In this document: positions 54,432-62,151 of the stretch, piece by piece | Layout: every line of letters begins with the position of its first letter | How positions within the stretch are numbered: the first letter of the stretch is position 1 | NCBI GenBank assembly: GCA_958295835.1 | Contig: OY282378.1 | Span: 3,621,694-3,685,693, forward strand | Direction: 5' to 3' | Length of the DNA stretch: 64,000 bases | From: an uncultured Gammaproteobacteria bacterium | GTDB lineage: Bacteria; Pseudomonadota; Gammaproteobacteria; HK1 | Notes under the pieces: model-generated | Database searches by the model: none | Told to the model about the DNA's origin: nothing | What the model saw: only the letters and a program-made list of their open reading frames with translations | Position numbers and translations under genes: made by a program

Positions 54432-54460
54432 ATTATGCCGACCGCGCGAATGCCTGACAA
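54432..54460 (-). promoter_or_regulatory. Promoter of rpsT
   Basis: On the minus strand TTGTCA (54460-54455) and CATAAT (54437-54432) are separated by exactly 17 bp, close to the sigma-70 consensus. The start point would be near 54425, about 35 nt before the rpsT start codon. Confidence 0.8.
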
Positions 54461-54532
54461 TACGTTGACGCCGTACATGCCCTTCCTGTCTTCGCATCGC
54501 ATCCGGAACGTCCCCCGCCGACCTTCGATCCG

Positions 54533-56083
54533 GTGAGCCGATCGCTCCTCAAATCGACGGGGGTGGTCGGCGCGAGCACGATGGCGTCGCGCGTATTCGG
54601 GTTCGTGCGCGACGTGGTCATCGCCCAGGCGTTCGGCGCCAGTGCCGGCGCCGATGCCTTTTTCGTCGCGTTCCGTATCCCGAACTTCCTGCGCCGGCTG
54701 TTCGCCGAAGGCGCCTTCGCCCAAGCGTTCGTTCCCGTCTTGAGCGAATATCGAGCGCAACGCGAGATCGGCGAAGTGCGCGATCTGGCTTCGCATGTCT
54801 CGGGGGCGCTGATCGGGGCGCTCACCGTGGTCACCGCCGTCGGCGTCGTCGCGGCGCCGGTGCTCATCGCCGTATTCGCCCCCGGGTTTCTGTCCGACCC
54901 CGCAAAGTACGCGCTCGCCGTCGAGATGGTGCGGATCACGTTTCCATACGTGCTCTTCATCTCGCTCGTGGCGTTCGCGGGAGGCATTCTCAATACCTAT
55001 GGCCGGTTCGCGGTCCCCGCCTTGACGCCGGTGCTGCTCAACGCATGCCTCATCGGCGCCGCGCTGTGGCTTGCGCCGGTGCTCGACGTCCCGGTCGTCG
55101 CGCTCGCATGGGGCGTGCTCGCGGCGGGCATCGTCCAGCTCGCGTTCCAGCTTCCTTTCCTTGCCGCGCTCGGGATGCTCGTCCGGCCGCGCCTGCGCCG
55201 CGCCCACGAGGGCGTCGCCCGCGTGCTCTCGCTGATCATCCCGGCCGTGTTCGGGGTCTCCGTCTCCCAGATCAATCTGCTCGTCGATACGGTGATCGCG
55301 TCGTTTCTGGTGACCGGAAGCGTGTCGTGGCTGTACTTCTCGGACCGGATGATGGAGTTCCCCCTCGGCGTATTCGGGATCGCGCTCGCCACCGTCATAT
55401 TGCCGTACCTTTCACGCCAGAATGCGGCCGCGTCGCCCGGGGGGTTCTCGGATACCCTCGATTGGGCGCTTCGGCTCGTGGTGCTCGTTGCGACGCCCGC
55501 GGCAGTCGGACTCGGCGTGCTGGCCGCACCCATTCTCACCACCCTGTTTCAGTACGGACAGTTCTCCGCACACGATACGGACATGGCGGCCCGGAGCCTT
55601 CTCGCGTTCGCCTCCGGCCTTCTCGCGTTCGTGGCGGTCAAGGTGCTCGCGACCGGGTACTTCTCGCGCCAGGACACGCGCACTCCGGTCAGGGTCGGGG
55701 TCGTGGCGATGCTCTCGAACATCGTGCTCAACCTCGTCCTCGTGGTCCCGTTCGCCCATGCGGGGCTCGCGCTGGCGACCACCTTGTCCGCGTTTCTCAA
55801 TGCCGGTCTTCTGCTGCGCGGGCTCATGACCCGAGGAGTGTTTCGCCCGCGTCCGGGGTGGGGACGGTTCATTGCGCGGGTCGTCGTCGGCAACCTGGTC
55901 CTGGGCGCGGTCCTGTGGATGGCGCGAGGCGAGCCCGCTGCCTGGCTCGAAGCGGAGGCGGCGACCCGCGCCTTCCGGCTGTGCGCCGTCATCGGGATGG
56001 GGACGGTGCTCTACGCCGTGGTCATGGTGGGCCTGGGGTTGCGACCGCGCGATGTCGCGGCCCCTGCCGCTCGTGGTGAGTGA
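54533..56083 (+). CDS. murJ: Lipid II flippase MurJ
   Basis: 516 residues from GTG 54533 (MSRSLLKSTGVVGASTMASR, the usual MurJ start). About 14 membrane helices; FVRDVVIAQAFGASAGADAF, FRIPNFLRRLFAEGAFAQAF and SVSWLYFSDRMMEFPLGVFG are diagnostic. It flips lipid II across the inner membrane for peptidoglycan synthesis. It diverges from rpsT and precedes ribF, as in gammaproteobacteria. Confidence 0.96.
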   Translation: MSRSLLKSTGVVGASTMASRVFGFVRDVVIAQAFGASAGADAFFVAFRIPNFLRRLFAEGAFAQAFVPVLSEYRAQREIGEVRDLASHVSGALIGALTVVTAVGVVAAPVLIAVFAPGFLSDPAKYALAVEMVRITFPYVLFISLVAFAGGILNTYGRFAVPALTPVLLNACLIGAALWLAPVLDVPVVALAWGVLAAGIVQLAFQLPFLAALGMLVRPRLRRAHEGVARVLSLIIPAVFGVSVSQINLLVDTVIASFLVTGSVSWLYFSDRMMEFPLGVFGIALATVILPYLSRQNAAASPGGFSDTLDWALRLVVLVATPAAVGLGVLAAPILTTLFQYGQFSAHDTDMAARSLLAFASGLLAFVAVKVLATGYFSRQDTRTPVRVGVVAMLSNIVLNLVLVVPFAHAGLALATTLSAFLNAGLLLRGLMTRGVFRPRPGWGRFIARVVVGNLVLGAVLWMARGEPAAWLEAEAATRAFRLCAVIGMGTVLYAVVMVGLGLRPRDVAAPAARGE

Positions 56084-56340
56084 GCGCCGGCGGGGTGCAG
56101 CAAGTATCATCCGCCTGTCTGGCGGCTTGTCCGTGAAGCTTCATGCAGAACGACGAGGAGTCGTTCGTGACTCGTGGACTCCCGTTCCCGCTCGCGCGGA
56201 CATGACGTTCTTCCGCGGGAACGACGTCCCGCGTGTCTTCCGTCGTCTCCGTGAAGCCTGTGCCCGCGAACGCGAGTTGCGGGACTCCGCGCGGTATGGT
56301 CCGGGCTGCGTCGAGCGCAAGCAGGACGAGGAGAATCGAG

Positions 56341-57273
56341 TTGGAAGTGATCCGCGGCTGGCACAACATTCGGCCCGAACACCACGGCTGCGTGGCCACC
56401 ATCGGGAACTTCGACGGGGTGCACCTTGGCCATCGGGCGCTGATCGGGCAGCTCGCGACGCTCGGCCGCGAACGCGCCGTCCCGACCACCCTCGTCACGT
56501 TCGAGCCGCAGCCACAGGAGTTCTTCGCGGGAGAGAACGCGCCCCCGCGCCTGACGCGGCTGCGGGAGAAGCTGAACGCGCTCCGTACGATGCCGCTCGA
56601 TCGAGTGGCGCTGCTGCGCTTCGATGCGCGCCTGTGCGCAATGTCTCCGGTCGAGTTCGTCGAGTCCTTTCTGGTCGCCGGTCTCGGGGTTCAGGTGGTG
56701 GTCGCGGGCGATGACTTCCGGTTCGGGTATCGAGGGGAGGGCAATTTCGGCCTCCTGGTCTCGCTGGGCGAGCAGCATGGCTTCGATGTCGTCAGGCGCG
56801 AGACGTGTCGTGTCCGCGATGGACGGGTCAGCAGCTCCTGGATACGGGATGCGCTCGCGAACGACGAGCTCGAGATCGCTCGCGAGCTCCTTGGCCGGCC
56901 CTACGCCGTGAACGGCAGGGTCGCGCGTGGCGATCAGCGGGGCCGCACCATCGGATTTCCTACCCTGAACATCCCGGTTCGCCGCTACCGCTCGGCGTTG
57001 CGCGGCGTCTATGCAGTCAGGGTGGCGGGTCTCGAGGAGCAGGAGCTCGACGCGGTGGCGAACATCGGCACGCGCCCGACCGTCGACGGGCGCGGCATGG
57101 TGCTGGAGGTGCACGTCTTCGACTGGGGCGGCGACGCCTACGGTCGATGCGTCGACGTGAGCTTCGTTGCAAAGATACGCGACGAACGCAAGTTCGATAC
57201 GTTCGACGCGCTCAAGGACCAGATTGGCCGTGACAGTGCTCGTGCGCGCGAGATGTTCGGTGGAGCGACGTGA
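56341..57273 (+). CDS. ribF: Riboflavin kinase/FAD synthetase
   Basis: 310 residues from TTG 56341, preceded by GAGGAG at good spacing; the protein then begins MEVIRGWHNIRPEHHGCV as relatives do, whereas the frame to 56233 adds unrelated residues. FMN adenylyltransferase domain: CVATIGNFDGVHLGHRALI and VVAGDDFRFGYRGEGN; riboflavin kinase domain: GRTIGFPTLNIP, GVYAVRV and ANIGTRPTV. It makes FMN and FAD. Its stop overlaps the lspA start by GTGA, with no ileS in between. Confidence 0.95.
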   Translation: MEVIRGWHNIRPEHHGCVATIGNFDGVHLGHRALIGQLATLGRERAVPTTLVTFEPQPQEFFAGENAPPRLTRLREKLNALRTMPLDRVALLRFDARLCAMSPVEFVESFLVAGLGVQVVVAGDDFRFGYRGEGNFGLLVSLGEQHGFDVVRRETCRVRDGRVSSSWIRDALANDELEIARELLGRPYAVNGRVARGDQRGRTIGFPTLNIPVRRYRSALRGVYAVRVAGLEEQELDAVANIGTRPTVDGRGMVLEVHVFDWGGDAYGRCVDVSFVAKIRDERKFDTFDALKDQIGRDSARAREMFGGAT

Positions 57274-57800
57274 CCAGTCCGGAGCGGGACTCGGCCGCGG
57301 AGCGGGATTCGGAGGCCGGTGCGGCGGCGCGGATCGGGGCGCTCGGCTGGCTGTGGTGCTCGCTCGCCGTCATTGTCGTGGATCAGTCGACCAAGCTCGC
57401 GGCCGTGACGGCGCTCGATCCGGCGTCGTCCGTGGAGCTGACGGCGGTGCTCGATCTCGTGCTCGTGTACAACACGGGGGCGGCGTTCAGTATCCTGAGC
57501 ACGGCTGGTGGATGGCAGCGCTGGCTGTTCATCGGGCTCGCCCTCGCCATCTGTGCGTTCATCGTCCACTGGCTGCGCGACCTCCCGCGCAACGCTCGCT
57601 GGACCCCGCTCGCGCTCTCGCTGCTACTCGGCGGAGCGGTCGGCAACGTCATCGATCGCGTACGCCTGGGAGCGGTGGTGGACTTCATCGACTTTCATGT
57701 GGGCGACTGGCACTGGCCCGCCTTCAATGTGGCCGACTCCACCATCTGCGTCGGCGCGGCCCTGCTCGTCCTGGGCATGTTTCGACGCGAGGCGGCATGA
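57270..57800 (+). CDS. lspA: Lipoprotein signal peptidase
   Basis: 176 residues from GTG 57270, overlapping the ribF stop. Four helices; catalytic aspartates in GGAVGNVIDRVRLG and FNVADSTICVG, with VVDFIDFHVGDWHWPAFN between. It cleaves prolipoprotein signal peptides after acylation, a step needed by the two lipoproteins at the left of the window. A ~20-residue charged N-terminal extension precedes helix 1. Confidence 0.96.
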   Translation: MTSPERDSAAERDSEAGAAARIGALGWLWCSLAVIVVDQSTKLAAVTALDPASSVELTAVLDLVLVYNTGAAFSILSTAGGWQRWLFIGLALAICAFIVHWLRDLPRNARWTPLALSLLLGGAVGNVIDRVRLGAVVDFIDFHVGDWHWPAFNVADSTICVGAALLVLGMFRREAA

Positions 57801-58027
57801 CGGGGCAGGCGGCCGGCCCCGCTCCGGGCTCTCGTCATGCACGCGGGCGCAGGCGCCTTCTTTACGCGACGAAGCGGCAGGGAGGCGCGAGCGCGCCGCG
57901 ATTCCGCTCCCTCCCGGCGGGGTGGATGGAAATGGCGATTCGGAATGACGGGGCCTATACTCCGGGGCGATCGTATCGCGAGGCGGCACGGGGGCCGGAG
58001 GTGGCGCGCAAGGCGGCCGACACGAGA

Positions 58028-58441
58028 ATGCGTCGCGACGACGCGGCGGACCTTCTCCGCGCATTCGAAATCACCCCGACGGCCCGGCGGATCGATGTCG
58101 CCGCGGTTCTGCTCTCGCGTCCGCAGCACGTATGCGCCGAGGACCTGCAGCAGATGCTGGCCGGGCACGGTACATCGGTGTCCAAGGCGACGGTGTACAA
58201 TACGCTTGGACTCTTCGCCCGCAAGGGACTCGTGCGCGAGCTCTTCGTCGACTCCGACAAGGTGCTGTACGACTCGAATACCACGAACCACAATCACATC
58301 TACGATGTCGACACCGGTGCTCTCACCGACATCGAACCGGGCGCGGTCGAGGTAGGCGCGTTGCCGGCCCTTCCACCCGGAACGCTCGTGGAAAGCGTCG
58401 AGATCGTCATCAGGGTCCGCCGCCGGCTGCGCCGCGCCTGA
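58028..58441 (+). CDS. Fur-family regulator (Fur/Irr type)
   Basis: 137 residues from ATG 58028. Winged-helix part: FEITPTARRIDVAAVLL, HVCAEDLQQML, SKATVYNTLGLFARKGLV; dimerisation part: YDSNTTNHNHIYDVDTGAL with His metal ligands and the closing ESVEIVIRVRRR. The C-terminal CxxC zinc pairs of classical Fur are absent, resembling the Irr subgroup, which senses haem or iron status. Which branch it belongs to cannot be settled from motifs alone. It lies just before tRNA-Thr. Confidence 0.85.
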   Translation: MRRDDAADLLRAFEITPTARRIDVAAVLLSRPQHVCAEDLQQMLAGHGTSVSKATVYNTLGLFARKGLVRELFVDSDKVLYDSNTTNHNHIYDVDTGALTDIEPGAVEVGALPALPPGTLVESVEIVIRVRRRLRRA

Positions 58442-58478
58442 CGGATGCCGGCGCGCGGTCCGGCGCTCGGGGATTCTG

Positions 58479-58484
58479 TATACT
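58479..58484 (+). promoter_or_regulatory. -10 box of tRNA-Thr promoter
   Basis: TATACT lies 16 bp before the tRNA 5' end in GC-rich sequence. No good -35 box is present, but a GCGCCC discriminator follows. Confidence 0.5.
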
Positions 58485-58500
58485 CCGCGCCCTCTCCCGT

Positions 58501-58576
58501 GCCGGTGTAGCTCAGTTGGCAGAGCAACTGATTCGTAATCAGTAGGTCCGCGGTTCGAGTCCGCGCACCGGCACCA
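58501..58576 (+). tRNA. tRNA-Thr(CGT)
   Basis: GCCGGTGTAGCTCAGTTGGC opens a standard cloverleaf: acceptor GCCGGTG/CACCGGC, anticodon stem ACTGA/TCAGT around loop TTCGTAA (anticodon CGT), T-loop TTCGAGT, and encoded CCA at 58574-58576. 76 nt. The element to the right starts at its 3' end. Confidence 0.97.
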
Positions 58577-58739
58577 AGAAAAACAAGTAGTTACGGACAC
58601 TTCAGCCAGAAGCCGGAAACGACGTGTCACCACTATGTCACCGTAGCGCCACGATTCGCGTTGATTCCGGTTGACCGCCGTTGATGCTCGCGGAGCGCCG
58701 AAGTACACTCGCCTCCGGCTTCCGGGGATGGAACGAGCC
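58577..58739. other. Junction region of an integrated element (putative attL arm)
   Basis: 163 bp between tRNA-Thr and the first element gene. It holds two GTCACC repeats 11 bp apart (58626, 58637) and three GTTGA repeats exactly 10 bp apart (58660, 58670, 58680), the kind of phased repeats bound by integrase arms or excisionases. The element-type gene content to the right and the tRNA border suggest an att site; the core repeat cannot be proved without the other end. Confidence 0.5.
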
Positions 58740-59027
58740 ATGTTCAAGCTCAGCCAGGAAACCATCGCCATCGTCACGGTTGGCCTCGCACTGGCTACCC
58801 TCATCGTCACCGGAGACGCCGCCAATCGGGCCGAAGCACGCGCCGACCGCGACGCCATCCGCGCCGAAGCACGCGCCGACCGAGCCGAAGCACAGGCCGC
58901 CCGCGACGCCATCCGCGCCGAAGCACGCGCCGACCGGGAAGCCTTCGAGCGGCACATCACCCGGTTGACCCAGGGACAGAGCCGCCTCACCGGCATCGTC
59001 GAGCAGATGCGCACCGCCGGACGATAG
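58740..59027 (+). CDS. Small single-pass coiled-coil protein
   Basis: 95 residues from ATG 58740 (58728 is an alternative). One helix (TIAIVTVGLALATLIV) is followed by a repeated RAEARADRDAI/RAEAQAARDAI coiled-coil coded by short tandem repeats, and a helical end (FERHITRLTQGQSRLTGIVEQM). First of four similar small genes in the element. Function unknown. Confidence 0.6.
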   Translation: MFKLSQETIAIVTVGLALATLIVTGDAANRAEARADRDAIRAEARADRAEAQAARDAIRAEARADREAFERHITRLTQGQSRLTGIVEQMRTAGR

Positions 59028-59051
59028 GAGCGCCACGGGAGAACCGCCGCC

Positions 59052-59222
59052 ATGTCGCCCGAGCTCACCGCCATCATCGTTGTCGGTCTTTCCAACGTCG
59101 CCGGGCTGGCCTTCCTGTGGGGACTCCACCGCGACGTCGCCGACTTGCGCGAACGCATGGCGCGGATTGAAGGGTTGTTCGAGGGGTTCACGCGCCGCGA
59201 GTCCGCGCCGCCGACCGCGTAG
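59052..59222 (+). CDS. Small single-pass membrane protein
   Basis: 56 residues from ATG 59052, ending at TAG 59220-59222. An N-terminal helix (LTAIIVVGLSNVAGLAFLWG) is followed by a short coiled-coil (LHRDVADLRERMARIEGLFE). Layout is like its neighbours at 58740 and 59242. Function unknown. Confidence 0.55.
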   Translation: MSPELTAIIVVGLSNVAGLAFLWGLHRDVADLRERMARIEGLFEGFTRRESAPPTA

Positions 59223-59241
59223 CCAGTCCACGGGGAACGCC

Positions 59242-59559
59242 ATGACCGCCGCGACCTTCGACACCCTCAGCGCCGCCCGCGAGCTCAAAGCGGCCGGCAT
59301 CGAACCCGAGCACGCCGAAGCCATCGCCGGCACGGTCCGGCAGGCCACCGCCGCCGACCGGGAAGCACTGGCGACGAAGGCGGACCTCGCCGAGCTCCGG
59401 GCAGACATGCAGGCGGACCTTCGCGCCGCCATCGAACCGCTCGCCACGAAAGCCGAGCTTGCCAGCCTTCGCGCCGAGCTCGGGACCATCCGATGGTCAG
59501 TCGGCTTGATTGCCGCGTTCCTGTTCGCCATCGGCCTTCGAGTGTTCGGGTTGATCTGA
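59242..59559 (+). CDS. DUF1640-like coiled-coil membrane protein A
   Basis: 105 residues from ATG 59242. TFDTLSAARELKAAGIEPEHAEAI, coiled-coil ATKADLAELRADMQADLRA, and a C-terminal helix (GLIAAFLFAIGLRVFGLI) follow the DUF1640 (CCDC90-like) layout. In bacteria this family is frequent in phages and mobile elements; its role is unknown. Confidence 0.7.
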   Translation: MTAATFDTLSAARELKAAGIEPEHAEAIAGTVRQATAADREALATKADLAELRADMQADLRAAIEPLATKAELASLRAELGTIRWSVGLIAAFLFAIGLRVFGLI

Positions 59560-59579
59560 CCCGCGCTTGAGACCGCGCC

Positions 59580-59888
59580 ATGACCGCCAGCACCTTCGAC
59601 ACCCTCACCGCCGCCCGCGACCTTGAAGCCCTCGCCGAGCTTCGGGAGAAGGCAAAGGAGTACATCGAAGCCGATCCCGACTTGGGTACGTGGATGGACG
59701 GCATGGTCGACGTCGTGGCGTCCACGGTCCGCCGCGCCACCGCCGCCGACCGGGAAGCACTGGCGACGAAGGCGGACCTTGCCGAGCTTCGCGCCGACCT
59801 CTACCGCGCCTTGTGGGTTCAGGCCGCCGCGCTCATCGGCACGCAACTCGCCATCGCCGGCTTCGTGGTGCACTTGCTCAGCCAGTGA
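59580..59888 (+). CDS. DUF1640-like coiled-coil membrane protein B
   Basis: 102 residues from ATG 59580. It shares MTA-TFDTL-AAR and TAADREALATKADLAELRADL with protein A, 20 bp upstream, but its N-terminal half (YIEADPDLGTWMDGMVDVV) and C-terminal helix (AAALIGTQLAIAGFVVHLL) differ. Evidently a diverged tandem duplicate. Confidence 0.7.
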   Translation: MTASTFDTLTAARDLEALAELREKAKEYIEADPDLGTWMDGMVDVVASTVRRATAADREALATKADLAELRADLYRALWVQAAALIGTQLAIAGFVVHLLSQ

Positions 59889-60489
59889 CCCGCACCGCCG
59901 CCCGCACGTCGAGCGGACGACGTCGACGGCCAGGGCGGTATCACACCGGCCGCACCGCCGAAAACGTCACGAACGAAGGGCCGGGGGGGTCTTCTTCGGC
60001 AAGGGGGGGTAGGGGCCGGAGGGCGCCCCGCCTGCCTCCCACCGCATAGGTAACGGTACTTCTCGAAAGGCGCGGGGTTGTTCAGGGGCGCGCCGCCCTC
60101 TCGAAAAAAAGCGCGCGAAAAATGAAATCCGGGCGGATGCGCATCGAACACCAGGTCCTCGATGCCGGCGTGTTTGTCTCGGGGATGCAAACAGGCGGAC
60201 ACGTCGCCGGCGTGCCCGGCGCACCAGGGACTTCCAGGATGGTCGGCTCGCGGCGAGGCTCGCCCGAGCTCGACGTCGGGCACGTACAGCGCACCACGGC
60301 GACGTTGCCGGCCATCCGTGGCCGCCGCGGCGCGTTGCCGGCCACGGATCGGCGCCACGTGTCCGCCACGGCGGTTCGACATCGGGAGGCTCTAAGGAAC
60401 CGCCGGCGGTAGTCAGGCAGGCAGGGCGCTACACCGCGCCGACTGCGGCCCCTGATGGATGGTGGTTCCCCGCGCCGTTGGCCGGGCAA
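59889..60489. other. Region without a recognised gene
   Basis: About 600 bp. Open frames exist on both strands (one minus frame spans 59819-60382), but none shows a family motif, ribosome site or signal. G7 (59983), G7 (60005) and A7 (60104) runs are present. It may hold promoter or replication signals, or an unrecognised small phage gene. Confidence 0.4.
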
Positions 60490-60939
60490 TCAGCAACCAA
60501 GGCGACAACACCAACAAGCCCAACACCGTTCTGTCCGAACCGTCCGCGTTTCAGCATCTTCAAATCCTTCGGCCCCGCTGAAGTCCCGGCGTTCGCACGT
60601 CCCATCGGGACTTTCCCAGACCCATCGGCCTTGAATCACGCCGTCAACGTAGGGACCTTCCCAGACTCCCCCATCCGGCCACCGCAGGACCCAATCCCCT
60701 TGCGCCTTGCCGCTGGCGCATTCCCCTTCCCCTTCTCTCCCCTTTGTGTCCGTAGGGTCCACCCACTTGCTATCCGCCCCCGCAAACAGCCAACAATCCG
60801 GCTGGTTGTCCACTTGATACCAACAAGCCGGGCCGTCAGCCCTCCCCTCACACACCGGCCCCGGCACCCCATCCGCGGCCGTGCAACCGTGCAGCGCAAC
60901 CAGCGCCACCGCCAACATGCTCCCGAGATAACGCTTCAC
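60490..60939 (-). CDS. Putative lipoprotein with MORN-like segment
   Basis: 149 residues from ATG 60939. The start MKRYLGSMLAVALVALHGC is a lipoprotein-like signal (LHGC; His at -2 is unusual). Cys-rich middle (CEGRADGPACWYQVDNQPDC) and a MORN-like stretch WPDGGVWEGPYVDGVIQGRW. The tail is unusual and Cys/Trp-rich. No function assigned. It belongs to the element. Confidence 0.55.
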   Translation of the reverse strand: MKRYLGSMLAVALVALHGCTAADGVPGPVCEGRADGPACWYQVDNQPDCWLFAGADSKWVDPTDTKGREGEGECASGKAQGDWVLRWPDGGVWEGPYVDGVIQGRWVWESPDGTCERRDFSGAEGFEDAETRTVRTERCWACWCCRLGC

Positions 60940-61029
60940 GGGATTACTCCCTTTTCGTCGTGTACGCCGGCAGTCCCGCCGGCAGGGTCAATCAGTCCTT
61001 CACCGCGGCCTCCGCCGCCGGAACCAGGC

Positions 61030-61305
61030 TCACCGGGACAGAGCCCGGGCGAGTGCGGACAGGTCAGGGTTGAGTGTGTGCGCGCTCGCCAAGCGGTAGC
61101 TCCACGCACCGCGGCCGGCCTTGCGCTTCTCGATACGGCCATCCTGCACCAGCCGCCCGCGGGCCGTGGTGAGCGCCCGGGCGGACACGCCGGCGGCTTC
61201 GCGCTCCGCCTCGATAGCCTCGGCCTCCGCCCATCCGCCGCCGGCGAGCACCGACAGCAACCAGGTTCGCGCGGCTTCGACCGGGGAACCGTCCGGCTTC
61301 GTCAT
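61030..61305 (-). CDS. Small winged-helix-like protein
   Basis: 91 residues from ATG 61305. Sequence AARTWLLSVLAGGGWAEAEA with VSARALTTARGRLVQDGRIEK has the look of the short wHTH module found in phage/plasmid replication proteins and regulators. Two GTAATCRGGGGAG repeats lie directly upstream. Confidence 0.5.
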   Translation of the reverse strand: MTKPDGSPVEAARTWLLSVLAGGGWAEAEAIEAEREAAGVSARALTTARGRLVQDGRIEKRKAGRGAWSYRLASAHTLNPDLSALARALSR

Positions 61306-61324
61306 GACCGTGCCTCCGTGAACG

Positions 61325-61359
61325 CTCCCCCGATTACACCATAGACTCCCCTGATTACA
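61325..61359. repeat. Direct repeats CTCCCCYGATTACA
   Basis: Two copies (61325-61338 and 61346-61359), period 21 bp, upstream of the 61030-61305 gene. A third (CTCCCCGATTAC) occurs at 62144-62155. On the coding strand the motif is TGTAATCRGGGGAG. Both outer copies contain the TAA stop of the upstream gene. Candidate operator or element-specific signal. Confidence 0.7.
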
Positions 61360-61960
61360 TTATCGGCCAGCCGGGCTCTTCTTCATCGTGCACCCTCCGC
61401 CACAAGCCGGCGTAAGCCGACACCCCCTGTCCAGGCATCGGCGGCGGCGGCTTGCAGCGCGAAGGCCGCCGGCGCGTCGGCTCGATGGTCCCTGCCCGCG
61501 CCCGCCGGAGGAACGCCGCCAGCCGCAACCCGTTCGGCAGCGAGATCCCGCCGCCGTGGCGGACCGCCTGCACCGCCGCAGACCTCACCCCGGACCGGGC
61601 CGCGATCCCCTTGAGCGTCCAGCCCTCCGCCACGGCCTCATCGAGCCATGCCGAGAGATTCGGCCGCTCCGTGCCGACATAGAACCCGTCCGGCAGCCGC
61701 GCAAGCTCCAGCCCGCGCGCCACGTCGTGCACCAGCGCGCGCAACCGCATCGCGTTCGCGTACTTGGGGAACGCGGTACGCCCTCCCCAGTAGTGCACCG
61801 TGAAGGCGCTGACGCCCAGGACACGGCCCGCGCGGTAGTAGGAGACTCCGTGCGCCCGCAGCCGCGTATGCAGTCCCCGCTTGCCGCGCATCAGGCGTTC
61901 GGCGCGTTGCTCCCACTTGTCGAAGCGGCCGTCGAGGAGCCTGTCGAGTCTTGCCGCCAT
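61355..61960 (-). CDS. Putative DNA-binding protein of the element
   Basis: 201 residues from ATG 61960. Two HTH-like segments: GVSYYRAGRVLGVSAFTVHYW (~38-58) and GWTLKGIAARSGVRSAAVQAV (~113-133). The C-terminus is Pro/Arg-rich. No family identified. Probably a regulator; the stop codon lies in the conserved repeat motif. Confidence 0.5.
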   Translation of the reverse strand: MAARLDRLLDGRFDKWEQRAERLMRGKRGLHTRLRAHGVSYYRAGRVLGVSAFTVHYWGGRTAFPKYANAMRLRALVHDVARGLELARLPDGFYVGTERPNLSAWLDEAVAEGWTLKGIAARSGVRSAAVQAVRHGGGISLPNGLRLAAFLRRARAGTIEPTRRRPSRCKPPPPMPGQGVSAYAGLWRRVHDEEEPGWPIM

Positions 61961-62151
61961 GTCGATTCCCCCCCGGTATCTCGCTTAGGACGCTACCCAA
62001 ATCCCGACCGCCCGGCCCGCCTTTCTACCCGTTCGGATCAGGCACCGCCATCCCTGTATTTGCAGGGCCGGAAGCCCCGCCGCCCGCGTCCTCCGTGAGA
62101 GAACGGGACGAGTTGTAAGGATCGCGCCCGATGACACCGCGCACTCCCCGA

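Noticed and set aside
59819-60382. 187-codon minus ORF in the gene-poor part of the element
   Set aside because: Composition is Arg/Pro-rich, it overlaps the end of the DUF1640-like gene and has no motif; kept only as a note in the spacer entry.
61388-62098. 236-codon plus ORF
   Set aside because: Antisense to the HTH-containing 201-residue protein, Pro/Arg-rich, no domain.
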